Below are positions 56,066-63,457 of a DNA stretch of 64,000 nucleotides, piece by piece. The notes below the pieces were generated by a model. The model saw only the letters and a list, made by a program, of their open reading frames with translations. It was not told where the DNA came from and searched no databases. The stretch comes from Sphingomonas sp. YR710 (GTDB lineage Bacteria > Pseudomonadota > Alphaproteobacteria > Sphingomonadales > Sphingomonadaceae), in the NCBI RefSeq assembly GCF_900101455.1, contig NZ_FMZJ01000016.1:33963-97962 (forward strand). The letters run 5' to 3'. How positions within the stretch are numbered: position 1 is the stretch's first letter; the number at the start of each line of letters is the position of its first letter. Both the position numbers and the translations under genes were made by a program.

Positions 56066-56467
56066 TTAGCTTCTCCGCTTCTCCAGCTCATCTATGGCGT
56101 TATAAAAGTCGTACTGTTCTCCGATGGTCGTCGCCCGCAGTCTCCGCATGGTCGCGATTGCTTGGATATGGGCCTTGCGCCCCACGACGGCACCGGGGGC
56201 CAGTTGCTCCATGGCTTTCTGTTGAGTGTCGGGATCCGCCAACGCAAAAAGAGCAGAGGCGATCAGCAGGGCGGGAGTCTGTTCGATTCCCATGATCGTC
56301 TCAGCGTCCCCCATGACGGCACGGACGCGGGGATTTATGTAGCGCTCGCGAAACACGCTGGCCTGCTTTGCCTCATATCCAGCGGCCCGCTGCTCCTTGA
56401 AGCGATGGTTGTTTGGCTTGCGAGGCGCTGCGGTGGGCAAGCGGACGACGTTCGAGGGGGCGTCCAT
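56066..56467 (-). CDS. Hypothetical phage-region protein
   Basis: 133-residue soluble, helical, charged protein starting MDAPSNVVRLPTAAPRKPNN and ending in a basic tail (ELEKRRS). The Ala-rich middle (LLIASALFALADPDTQQKAM) may be amphipathic. No family recognised. It starts two bases after the preceding gene's stop and ends the operon at a strong terminator. Confidence 0.6.
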   Translation of the reverse strand: MDAPSNVVRLPTAAPRKPNNHRFKEQRAAGYEAKQASVFRERYINPRVRAVMGDAETIMGIEQTPALLIASALFALADPDTQQKAMEQLAPGAVVGRKAHIQAIATMRRLRATTIGEQYDFYNAIDELEKRRS

Positions 56468-56468
56468 G

Positions 56469-56873
56469 TCAGTTCGCCCTTCCCGCGAGCACATCCCGCG
56501 CCATGAGTTTGACGAGGCAGTTGTCGGTGGTGTCGTCCATGTCGTGCAGATCCCGCGGGTCAGACATGAACAGCAGCGTAAGCGCCTTCGCACGGACCAT
56601 GACGTTGCCAGGGCTGACCGGGAGCGCTTCAACCTGCCGATAGGCCGCCGACGCCGCGTCGCTGAGCCGATCGGCCCCCGCTTCGTCGAGATTCCACATA
56701 TCGAGGCGGCCCTTCCAATCGATCAGGCGGTCAAGCTCCTGCTCCAGCGAGCTTTGGAGTTCGGCCGATGCTGGTGCGGCGGCGACGAGCGGCGCGATTG
56801 CGAGCCCGCCGATGATCGAGCGACGCGAAGGGTTGGCCGGGGCAGCGCCCGGCTGTAAGGTGGTGATAGCCAT
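56469..56873 (-). CDS. Hypothetical protein with Tat-like signal
   Basis: 134 residues. The N-terminus has a twin-arginine-like sequence (PSRRSIIGGLAIAPLVAAAPASA), predicting export, and the rest is helical and acidic (SSLEQELDRLIDWKGRLDMWN). I recall similar small proteins in sphingomonad phage regions but cannot assign a function. It is first in a two-gene minus-strand operon, divergent from the ribbon-helix-helix-like gene at 56996. Confidence 0.6.
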   Translation of the reverse strand: MAITTLQPGAAPANPSRRSIIGGLAIAPLVAAAPASAELQSSLEQELDRLIDWKGRLDMWNLDEAGADRLSDAASAAYRQVEALPVSPGNVMVRAKALTLLFMSDPRDLHDMDDTTDNCLVKLMARDVLAGRAN

Positions 56874-56944
56874 GATCGTTCATCCTTCGAACGGTTGCGG
56901 ACAAAGCCGGGGGCGAGGGGCCTAATCCTCAATCCCGGCTTGCT

Positions 56945-56990
56945 CTACGTATCCTACGGATTGCCTACGGTGTCAACGGGTGATACGTAG
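56945..56990. promoter_or_regulatory. Inverted repeat, candidate operator of divergent genes
   Basis: Perfect nine-base arms ctacgtatc (56945-56953) and gatacgtag (56982-56990) lie in the 122-bp divergent gap; the right arm is five bases from the start at 56996. Extra cctacgg copies lie between them. A ribbon-helix-helix or other dimeric repressor could bind here and control both directions. Confidence 0.6.
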
Positions 56991-56995
56991 GAATT

Positions 56996-57145
56996 ATGAG
57001 CAAGGCAAAGTCAGGTCGTTTTGAGATGGTCACTCCGCCCGGATGGATGGAGACGATCGACGAATGGCGCCGCAAGCAGCCGGATCTACCTCCGCGCGCC
57101 GAAGCTATCCGCCGGCTCGTCGAGAAGGGGTTGGCGAGTGAATGA
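56996..57145 (+). CDS. Small ribbon-helix-helix-like protein
   Basis: 49 residues, MSKAKSGRFEMVTPPGW-METIDEWRRKQPDLPPRAEAIRRLVEKGL. A short beta strand followed by two helices with PRAEAIRRLVEKGL matches the Arc/MetJ pattern seen in phage and plasmid repressors. A taggaatt sequence precedes the ATG. The palindrome just upstream suggests autoregulation. The downstream membrane-protein gene overlaps its end. Confidence 0.65.
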   Translation: MSKAKSGRFEMVTPPGWMETIDEWRRKQPDLPPRAEAIRRLVEKGLASE

Positions 57146-57800
57146 GGGCCAGCCCAGTATATTAACCGCGCTGCGACCAATACTTTCATTTACGATAGAT
57201 ATAACGTCTATTGTTTTGCTATTCGGTTTCGTTGCATCAGTTGTCATTAACTCAACAATTTTTGGAAGCTGGGGAATTAATTTTCTTTTGGTGGCATCTC
57301 CGCAAGATGTTCTCATGTCTGGGCTGTTTGTCTCGATGTGGTGTGCTCTGCCGACAATCCCATTTGTTATAGCGTTGGCGCTTGCGATTAAATATAGGCC
57401 GGACGGGAAGAAATGGCGGCCCTACATAAGGCTTAGCGTGGTCACCGTTGCATTGATTGCTATCCCGATTATCATATTCGCGGCAGCCAGCGCTCGTTAT
57501 CGTCAGGGCTTTATCGGCATGCCGCTCTATATCGTTGACAAGGAAGGTGAACGAGGCAGGTGCGGAATTAAAAGGGTACTGTGGATCGGCGAACGGACTA
57601 TTGTTTCCGAGTGTGAAACCAAAAGTATCATAGTTATGTATGGTGCGGAAAACATAAAATTTGCCGGAAAATCAGAACTGGATGGCATTGATTTTTTGCC
57701 AACTGCTGCTTCGGCAACTTCGGATACTACAACTTCATCCTGTGACCATTTCGGAATCGGAACCATCATGACCGGAAAAAACGAATGCACTGTACGCTAA
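57138..57800 (+). CDS. Predicted membrane protein, AT-rich
   Basis: 220 residues from the GTG at 57138, which lies inside the preceding gene's end. Three hydrophobic helices (LSFTIDITSIVLLFGFVASVVI, VLMSGLFVSMWCALPTIPFVIALALAI and VVTVALIAIPIIIFAAA, all in residues 14-130) precede a soluble C-terminus with four Cys. Base composition is clearly more AT-rich than the chromosome, a sign of recent transfer. No family recognised. Its tie to the upstream repressor suggests a regulated cargo gene. Confidence 0.6.
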   Translation: MNEGQPSILTALRPILSFTIDITSIVLLFGFVASVVINSTIFGSWGINFLLVASPQDVLMSGLFVSMWCALPTIPFVIALALAIKYRPDGKKWRPYIRLSVVTVALIAIPIIIFAAASARYRQGFIGMPLYIVDKEGERGRCGIKRVLWIGERTIVSECETKSIIVMYGAENIKFAGKSELDGIDFLPTAASATSDTTTSSCDHFGIGTIMTGKNECTVR

Positions 57801-57870
57801 GGATATAATATACTCGTCGAATGGAATGTGTTTGGATGCGACACTGCGACCATCGGCCCAAGTCGCACGA

Positions 57871-57916
57871 TCAGAGCGCAAGCTTTTGAAGCTTCTGCTC
57901 TGCCATTGAGCGCTGC
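57871..57916 (-). pseudogene. tRNA-like fragment (D-arm and short stem-loop)
   Basis: On the minus strand gctcaatggcagagc looks like a tRNA D-arm, followed by a four- to five-pair stem whose seven-base loop is ttcaaaa (CAA if read as an anticodon). No T-arm or matching acceptor follows. It is the weakest of the tRNA-like pieces in this gap. Confidence 0.35.
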
Positions 57917-57936
57917 CTTCGGAGGGCAGAGGAAGA

Positions 57937-57971
57937 TGGTAGTCCCGTAGGACTCAAACCCACAACCTAGC
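57937..57971 (-). pseudogene. tRNA 3' fragment (T-arm, acceptor strand, CCA)
   Basis: On the minus strand gtggg-tttgagt-cctac forms a T-arm and is followed by gggacta-c-ca, an acceptor 3' strand with CCA. The partner 5' acceptor strand (tagtccc) is absent. It abuts the tRNA-His fragment directly. Confidence 0.5.
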
Positions 57972-58008
57972 TGAACCCGCAACCTCCGGTACCACAAACC
58001 GGCGCTCT
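57972..58008 (-). pseudogene. 37-base internal copy of tRNA-His
   Basis: Identical to 41231-41267 of the intact tRNA-His: from the D-stem 3' strand, through the GTG anticodon arm and variable loop, to the start of the T-loop. Both acceptor strands and the D-stem 5' strand are missing, so it cannot be a normal tRNA. Confidence 0.85.
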
Positions 58009-58039
58009 GACACCTGCGATGTCAACACAGTGCTCTACC
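58009..58039 (-). pseudogene. Internal fragment of a tRNA-Val (GAC)
   Basis: On the minus strand ggtagagca-ctgtg-ttgacat-cgcag-gtgtc: D-loop end, D-stem 3' strand and an anticodon arm with GAC in the loop (five pairs, one G-T). It stops at the variable loop and is joined without spacer to the tRNA-His fragment. Confidence 0.65.
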
Positions 58040-58142
58040 GCGGCGGCCCGCATTGCGAATGCGAGGGGATACCTGATCACCACCGGCAACCACAGCGCGA
58101 CGCCCCTTGCCCTTGATTCAACTCAAGGTCACTAAGCTATCT

Positions 58143-58754
58143 ATGTTGGTTTTTATCGATGAAAGTGGCGATTCTGGATTTCGGCTTGGGGAAGGCTCGA
58201 CCGACGTTTTTGCGGTCGCGATGGTCCTATTCGCGGATCATGCGGAGGCGGGCCGCACTGCCGACGCAATCCAGGCGCTTCAGGCGCAGTGGCGCGTGAA
58301 GCCGGAGTTTAAGTTCAGCAAAGCCAGCAACGACGTCCGAGACGCCTTTTTCGCCGCGATCACGCCGTTTGCCTTCCGGGTGCGCGCGATCGTGGTGGAG
58401 AAGCAGCGGCTTCGGTCCATGCATCTTAAAACCGACAAGGAGGCCTTCTACCGCTTCTTCGTCAAATCCATGATCAAGTTCGACAACGGACGGCTAACGG
58501 ATGCGCGCGTCGTCATAGACGGGAGCGGAGAACGGACCTTCCGGCGCGACCTCAACGCGCACCTCCGCAAGCACGCGGGTCCGGGCGCCATTCGGGATGT
58601 GCGAATGAAGGACTCGCGCGGCGATCCACTGATACAGCTCGCCGATATGTGCGTGGGCGCGATTGGGCGTTCCTACCGAGCTGATCGACCAGACGCCGGC
58701 CGCTGGCGAGCGATGCTGGCGCGCAAGTTGGATGATATATGGACATTCAAGTGA
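58143..58754 (+). CDS. DUF3800 domain protein
   Basis: 203-residue protein. It begins MLVFIDESGDSGF, the diagnostic DUF3800 start with two acidic residues, and continues with FYRFFVKSMI, VVIDGSGER and SRGDPLIQLADMCVGAI, placing further Asp residues as in an RNase H-like active site. DUF3800 proteins are frequent in mobile and defence-type regions; enzymatic function is presumed from fold, not shown. It is a single gene flanked on both sides by tRNA fragments. Confidence 0.85.
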   Translation: MLVFIDESGDSGFRLGEGSTDVFAVAMVLFADHAEAGRTADAIQALQAQWRVKPEFKFSKASNDVRDAFFAAITPFAFRVRAIVVEKQRLRSMHLKTDKEAFYRFFVKSMIKFDNGRLTDARVVIDGSGERTFRRDLNAHLRKHAGPGAIRDVRMKDSRGDPLIQLADMCVGAIGRSYRADRPDAGRWRAMLARKLDDIWTFK

Positions 58755-58893
58755 GGGTTGCGCTCTCTCGTCCTATCCTGCCGATCGGCAGGAACGCACG
58801 CCATACGGCGACAGTTCGGAGCGAGAGAGCGACTTGGCAGCTTCGATATACGCATGAGGCGTAAAAATTCAACTCTATGGTTGGGATTCTCCG

Positions 58894-58927
58894 CGACCCT
58901 CTCGGTGTAAACGAGATGCTCTACCAA
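58894..58927 (-). pseudogene. Internal fragment of a tRNA-Val (TAC)
   Basis: On the minus strand ttggtagagc-atctcg-tttacac-cgaga-gggtcg covers the D-loop 3' part, D-stem 3' strand, anticodon arm with TAC and variable loop. Just 5' of it lies gaccgcatcgccc, which resembles a tRNA-Val T-stem/acceptor 3' strand, so pieces appear in the wrong order. No full cloverleaf can form. Confidence 0.65.
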
Positions 58928-58943
58928 CGGGGGCGATGCGGTC

Positions 58944-59408
58944 CTACTGAACGGTCCCCTCAACCGGGAAAGTGAGCGCCGCCATCCGGGCGGCCTCGCG
59001 CTTAAGGCGGGTGGCCGCATCCGGCCCGATCGCTACCGTCACCTTCGGCGGCTGTTCGAAATGCCCCTCGGGGTTGCCGTGCTCGTCATAGCCGACCCAT
59101 CCCTTCCCCTGGATCAGGAGCACGCTGCCGTTCGGATGAGTGCCGCTGATGACGATCTGCCCCTTCTGGCTCACCATGGACTCGGGATAGGTGCCATCTT
59201 CGACGTGGAACGAGAAATGATATTCGAGCCACTCTTCCCGCGTGGGATCGTCATGTTCGCCTCGGGTATTCCACGAGCGCCCCTCCCGGATCGATAGGGT
59301 TAGGCCATCCTCCACGATCGCGCCGCCCTTCTTCAGCGTCGCGACAATGCGCGCATCCGTCAGCAAATATTCGGTTTCCGTGTCGGGCCACGGAGTCGCG
59401 TCCGTCAT
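58944..59408 (-). CDS. Hypothetical phage-region protein
   Basis: 154 residues starting MTDATPWPDTETEYLLTDARI, predicted soluble and beta-rich with a central FHVEDGTYPES and a helical, basic then Val-rich C-terminus. No family recognised. The start overlaps the stop of the gene upstream at 59405 (ATGA), so they form a coupled pair. Confidence 0.65.
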   Translation of the reverse strand: MTDATPWPDTETEYLLTDARIVATLKKGGAIVEDGLTLSIREGRSWNTRGEHDDPTREEWLEYHFSFHVEDGTYPESMVSQKGQIVISGTHPNGSVLLIQGKGWVGYDEHGNPEGHFEQPPKVTVAIGPDAATRLKREAARMAALTFPVEGTVQ

Positions 59409-59806
59409 TTCACGGCTCCCGGCTTGTCGTAATGCGCCATGAGCTTCGCCATCGCAGAATCCGCCAACTGCTGTCGCTCTTCATCGGATGACCAAGGGCA
59501 TTCGGCAAGCGACGTCCAAGGCGGCACGTCGGTGCCATGGAAGAACGGGCCGGCCCAACTGTCTGTCATCGTCGCGTCTCGAAAGAAATTGAGATCCTCG
59601 GACTCGTCGGGAATGCTGGGGATCGGAATGGCCGGCCCGCTCATATATATCCCGCCGTTCGGCAGGGTGGTGAACTCGCAGGCGAATGCGTCGCAGCACT
59701 CGTCAACCAACTCCTCCAGCTCCGTGACGTTATCGGCGATAAACAGGCCCACGATGTCGTAAGGGTTCGGCTGATCGGCTTTCAGGCGGACAAGGTAGGT
59801 TGGCAT
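59405..59806 (-). CDS. Hypothetical acidic phage-region protein
   Basis: 133 residues from the ATG at 59806 (MPTYLVRLKADQPNPYDIVG), acidic with two adjacent Cys (DECCDAFACEF). Its N-terminal strand-helix pattern suggests a small alpha/beta domain; function unknown. Coupled by ATGA to the next gene. Confidence 0.65.
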   Translation of the reverse strand: MPTYLVRLKADQPNPYDIVGLFIADNVTELEELVDECCDAFACEFTTLPNGGIYMSGPAIPIPSIPDESEDLNFFRDATMTDSWAGPFFHGTDVPPWTSLAECPWSSDEERQQLADSAMAKLMAHYDKPGAVK

Positions 59807-59995
59807 GGCGCACCTCCATGATGGAGGCGGCAAGCTGCCACCGGCAGCGCGATCGGGCAAGCTACAGCGCAGCAATCAACATGCCCCATCTGGAAGTGTC
59901 AAAGAGCTTATATCGCCCGTGCACCGAGCAGGCGCCTATACAGGTGGTTGCGCTTGGTGGACGAAGTGTTGGTCGACCGTGCGGAATCGGTGCCT

Positions 59996-60027
59996 ATGAA
60001 GTCTGCTCCTTAACCGATGGAGCAAGC
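59996..60027 (-). pseudogene. Possible tRNA-like fragment
   Basis: On the minus strand gctccatcggttaaggagc forms a D-arm-like hairpin followed by agacttcat, reminiscent of a CAT anticodon arm that lacks its 3' strand. The match is weak and could be chance. Confidence 0.25.
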
Positions 60028-60100
60028 GATGACAGATATTCCCCTCAATCTTCCCAAGCCGCTCGGCGATCCGAACTGGCCCCAGCCATCCCCACGACAA

Positions 60101-60439
60101 TCAAACGGCGGGGGCGGACTGCACCGCCAGCTCCCGCGCCGCGATCTCCGCCAGCAAGCCGATACACAGCGTCATCGCCCAATCGTTGATCGCGTTCAGG
60201 CAATCCTCTTTCGATGCCACAGCCACAACGTGGGCGTCTGAGGCGGCCTTCTCGTGCTTCAGGAAGATCAGCTCCAGGCGCTCGATCACGCCGAGCGTCT
60301 CCGATAGCGGCCGATCTGGAAACAGGCGTGGTAGCGAGTAGATCAGCCGGCGCTCCACTCCTTCCCATTGCGTGCCGACCTTCTCACGAAGGTAAGGGAC
60401 GGCATCCGCGTTACGCTCGGCGATCGTGGCCCCGGTCAT
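60101..60439 (-). CDS. Hypothetical protein after the tape measure gene
   Basis: 112 residues from the ATG at 60439, which overlaps the tape measure stop (ATGA). Helical, with RRLIYSLPRLFPDRPLSETL and a C-terminal Ala-rich helix. No family recognised. Its coupling to the tape measure gene suggests a tail-assembly role, but this is inference. Confidence 0.6.
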   Translation of the reverse strand: MTGATIAERNADAVPYLREKVGTQWEGVERRLIYSLPRLFPDRPLSETLGVIERLELIFLKHEKAASDAHVVAVASKEDCLNAINDWAMTLCIGLLAEIAARELAVQSAPAV

Positions 60440-62925
60440 CGGTGCCCGCCCCGGTGTGCTGCCATGCCGGCCGCTGCCACGCCGTGCTTGTTGTCCAGAA
60501 GCCATTTTGCGATGCTGGCCTTGTCCGTTGGGCCGTTGAAGGTAAGGTGCAGGTGCGTATCGCCACCGGAACCGCTGCCAGCCCCGTTCGCCCCGGCAGC
60601 CCCGTTATTGTTCGCCGGCATCCCGTAAGACGGCGAGGCGCTCGCTGGCAGGCTGAATTTGGGAACCGCGGCCAAGACGGCGCGCCATCCGCCAGCCTCG
60701 TTCGCCGGAATGATCATTTCGCCGCTGTGCACGGTTGCGAGCTGGTCTTTCGAGATATTCAGCGCGCCGACGTCGAAGGCGGGGACGGTCAACATGGTGC
60801 CGAACGAGCCTGCCGCCGCAGCCATGGCCGCGCCGAATTCAGGCGCTCCGAGATCGAGGGGGAATGGAGCCGCCGCCATCGACGCAACGCCACCAGCGCC
60901 CGCTATGGCGGCCTGTGTGGCGATCTCAGCCGCGCCGGCCGCCTTCGATGCAGCCCCGCCCATCAACAGCGTCGTGATGTGCGTAACGAGCCAGTTTTCC
61001 ATGATCGTCGCCAGCGCGTTGCCGATCGCCTGCTGTAGTCCCTGCCACATGCCCTTGATCGAGGCGCCAAAGCCCTGCTGCAGGGTCAGCATCTTGCCGA
61101 TATTCTGCCCCCAGGACGACGCAACCGATCCGATGGCGGTTCGCTCGATCTGTGTCCGCTGCAGGGCCGCGCGCTGCTCCAGCGCGGTACGATCGGCCTG
61201 ATATTGGCGATCGAGCACGCGAAGCTGATTGTAGAGCGCCGCGCGCTTCACCCGCTCGCTTTCCGGTGTCGCGGCGATCTCACTGACGATCGCGACGCGC
61301 GCGGCGTCATACTTCGCCTTCGCGATGCGCTTCTCGTCCTCGATCAACTGGCGGGCGGTTTCGGCGCCCATTTGCCTGCGGAACTCGGCGTCGTGCTGTT
61401 CTTCCGACAGATCGATGTCACGAAGCTTCCGAATCGTCTCCGCAAGGTCGATCTCGATCTGCGCCTTATGCTGTGCGGCCTCCTGAGTGATCCGAACCTG
61501 CTCATCATAGGCCCGCTTATATTCGTCGGATTCCTTGCCGTGGATGCGCTTCATCTCGTCCGCAAATGCGATGGCGAGCGCGACGCGCTTCTCGTCATCG
61601 CCCTTCGCCAGATCGAGCTTGGTTTTCTCGTCTTCGAGCGCCTGGCGGTATGCCTCGCGTTCGGCCTTCGCCGCGGCGGCATTTTCGGCGCGGGTTTCGG
61701 ACTTCGCCTTGCGGAGATCCTTTTCGGCCTGCTCTGCCTGATGCAAGGCTGTCGACGCGGCAGTCAGCTCGGCGCGGAATTTGGCTTGGCCCGCGGTATC
61801 CGTCTCAGCGATGTTCTTGCCCGACTCCTGCACCAGCGCCAGTTTGGCGCGGGCCTTCTCTGTTGCCGTGGTTGCCGTTGCGAGCGCAACCTGTAGCTCG
61901 ATCGAGCGCGATACGCTGTGGTCGTGCTGCGTCGCCGCCTCCACGAGCTTCTTTTGGGCCTCGGTCGCGGTGCCGGCAGCAACCGCCGATCGGGCGATTT
62001 CCACCTGATTACCACGAAAGGACGCCGCTGAGGTTTGTGCGGCCTGGCTGAGCGTCAGGGTTGTATCGGCAAGTCTCTGCAGGCCGGTGTTTGCGGGGTT
62101 CGCCGCAGCGATCTCGCGAATCTTCTCATAGAGCGTGGCGACGTTGGTAAGCCCAGCCTTATACTTGCCGAGATAGTCTTGGATCTCCGCCTTGGCAGCC
62201 GCTGGAATGCCGGGATCGAATTTATAGCTGTAGCCACCGCCCTGCACCGTCTGCGGGTTGATACCCTTCTCCACGCCGCTGATCACGTTCCCGCGGTCGC
62301 TGCGGTAATCCTTCAGCTTGTCGTCCGTCTTTTTGCCTTCGTCGCGGGCATGCGCCAGCAGCCCCAGCGCCGTGACCTGTGCGTTGATCTTGCCGGTCGT
62401 CTTGTCGAGGTAGCTGGCAAGCTCGTTCTGGCGCTGCTTCATGGCTTCCGATGCGTCGGCACCTTCGAACAGCTTGCCGATCAGCGGCACGATCGCCGAG
62501 ACGGCCAAAGAAACCGCCATGCCCCAACCCGACGACATGAACGCGCCGACCTTGCCAAGCGCGCCGCCGCTATATTCGGCAACCTCGGTCAACCGGCCCA
62601 TTTGCTCCATGAAAATGTTCAGGACCGGCATACCCGCGGCATAGGAATCCGTCATCGATCGCACGGAATGTCGGAGCATTTCTTTCGCGACGTAGGCGTT
62701 TCCAGAGGCCTTCGCCTCGTCATTATGAGCGCGCGCCGTATTGCCGAGCGCGACGTTCATGTTCGCGAGCGCGGCGGTCGTCTGCTTGCTGGCATCGGCG
62801 AAGGTAGCGCCCATCTGTGCGACGATCGGGTTCAGGCCTTGGATTGAGCCTTTCGCCGCATCGGTGCCGGCTTTGACGCCTGAGGCATCAGCGACGATCA
62901 GGACTTTGACGGTATCGTCGCTCAT
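60436..62925 (-). CDS. Phage tail tape measure protein
   Basis: 829-residue protein that sets tail length and is a scaffold in long-tailed phages. Features: N-terminal DDTVKVLIVADASGVKAG and repeated helices, a membrane-like stretch near residue 130-145 (SGWGMAVSLAVSAIVPLIG), long Ala/Glu/Lys coiled coils (residues 330-610) and a C-terminal part with VHSGEMIIPANEAGGWR, the usual tail-end motif. The ATG at 62925 overlaps the upstream gene's stop. No other tail or head gene is evident in the window. Confidence 0.85.
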   Translation of the reverse strand: MSDDTVKVLIVADASGVKAGTDAAKGSIQGLNPIVAQMGATFADASKQTTAALANMNVALGNTARAHNDEAKASGNAYVAKEMLRHSVRSMTDSYAAGMPVLNIFMEQMGRLTEVAEYSGGALGKVGAFMSSGWGMAVSLAVSAIVPLIGKLFEGADASEAMKQRQNELASYLDKTTGKINAQVTALGLLAHARDEGKKTDDKLKDYRSDRGNVISGVEKGINPQTVQGGGYSYKFDPGIPAAAKAEIQDYLGKYKAGLTNVATLYEKIREIAAANPANTGLQRLADTTLTLSQAAQTSAASFRGNQVEIARSAVAAGTATEAQKKLVEAATQHDHSVSRSIELQVALATATTATEKARAKLALVQESGKNIAETDTAGQAKFRAELTAASTALHQAEQAEKDLRKAKSETRAENAAAAKAEREAYRQALEDEKTKLDLAKGDDEKRVALAIAFADEMKRIHGKESDEYKRAYDEQVRITQEAAQHKAQIEIDLAETIRKLRDIDLSEEQHDAEFRRQMGAETARQLIEDEKRIAKAKYDAARVAIVSEIAATPESERVKRAALYNQLRVLDRQYQADRTALEQRAALQRTQIERTAIGSVASSWGQNIGKMLTLQQGFGASIKGMWQGLQQAIGNALATIMENWLVTHITTLLMGGAASKAAGAAEIATQAAIAGAGGVASMAAAPFPLDLGAPEFGAAMAAAAGSFGTMLTVPAFDVGALNISKDQLATVHSGEMIIPANEAGGWRAVLAAVPKFSLPASASPSYGMPANNNGAAGANGAGSGSGGDTHLHLTFNGPTDKASIAKWLLDNKHGVAAAGMAAHRGGHR

Positions 62926-63254
62926 GCGCTGGCTCCCGTCGCATCGATCCAAGCCCGGCCGGTCCAGAAGACGAGCTTGCTGATCGTCGTGTCGAGGTAG
63001 CGGAAGCCGGGCGGCAACGCCCCGCCCTGCTCCAGATCAACCGGCCGCTGCGCCGTCGTGCCGGTATGATCCGCGATCACGATCCAGCCGGCCGCCTTCA
63101 GATCGGTATAGTCGACCAAACCGCGGCCCACGATGACGGTCGCGCCGGTGTAGCTGCGCCCGTTCGTGATTGTCGCCGGGCCGCCTGCCAGGACAGAGGA
63201 AAACGCGATGACGTAGCGGCTGCCATCGGTTGCGTTAACTGCGGAATTCGGCAT
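62922..63254 (-). CDS. Hypothetical phage structural-type protein
   Basis: 110 residues from the ATG at 63254 (MPNSAVNATDGSRYVIAFSS), rich in Gly, Thr and beta strands, resembling a head-tail or tail-fibre-associated domain (TISKLVFWTGRAWIDATGA at the end). No clear family. Its stop overlaps the tape measure start, so it is the first visible gene of the tail operon. Confidence 0.6.
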   Translation of the reverse strand: MPNSAVNATDGSRYVIAFSSVLAGGPATITNGRSYTGATVIVGRGLVDYTDLKAAGWIVIADHTGTTAQRPVDLEQGGALPPGFRYLDTTISKLVFWTGRAWIDATGASA

Positions 63255-63343
63255 GGTGATCCCCCGTGAGAGCTGCCCGATATCAGGGCTCAACCATAGC
63301 CGAAAATCGACAGAAAACCTATATATTATCGTGCTTTAGCGTT

Positions 63344-63378
63344 GGCACGCAGTGGCACGTCAGGGCACACAGGGGCAC
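63344..63378. repeat. Four GGCAC repeats spaced exactly 10 bp
   Basis: ggcac occurs at 63344, 63354, 63364 and 63374, one per DNA helical turn, in the 203-bp divergent gap between the tail operon and the membrane-protein gene at 63458. The regular phasing suggests a one-face protein-binding array. Confidence 0.6.
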
Positions 63379-63457
63379 AAACTTAAACGGTTTCAAATGA
63401 TCGGGGAGGCGGGGGCCTCGCTTCTTTGATAACATAGTCAAAAGAATCGGGGGACAT

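Noticed and set aside
57937..58045. Considered as an att site from integration into tRNA-His
   Set aside because: Integrases leave the tRNA 3' end; this copy lacks it, begins and ends inside the tRNA, and is joined to pieces of other tRNAs.
60017..60241. Short plus-strand frame starting MEQAMTDIPLNLPKP
   Set aside because: Its second half is antisense to the gene at 60101-60439, it lacks a ribosome site and changes character to Arg/Gln-rich sequence after 30 codons.
63343..63362. TGGCAC followed by GGCAC considered as a sigma-54 promoter
   Set aside because: The -12 element (TTGCA) is missing; the pattern is better explained as a 10-bp-phased GGCAC array.
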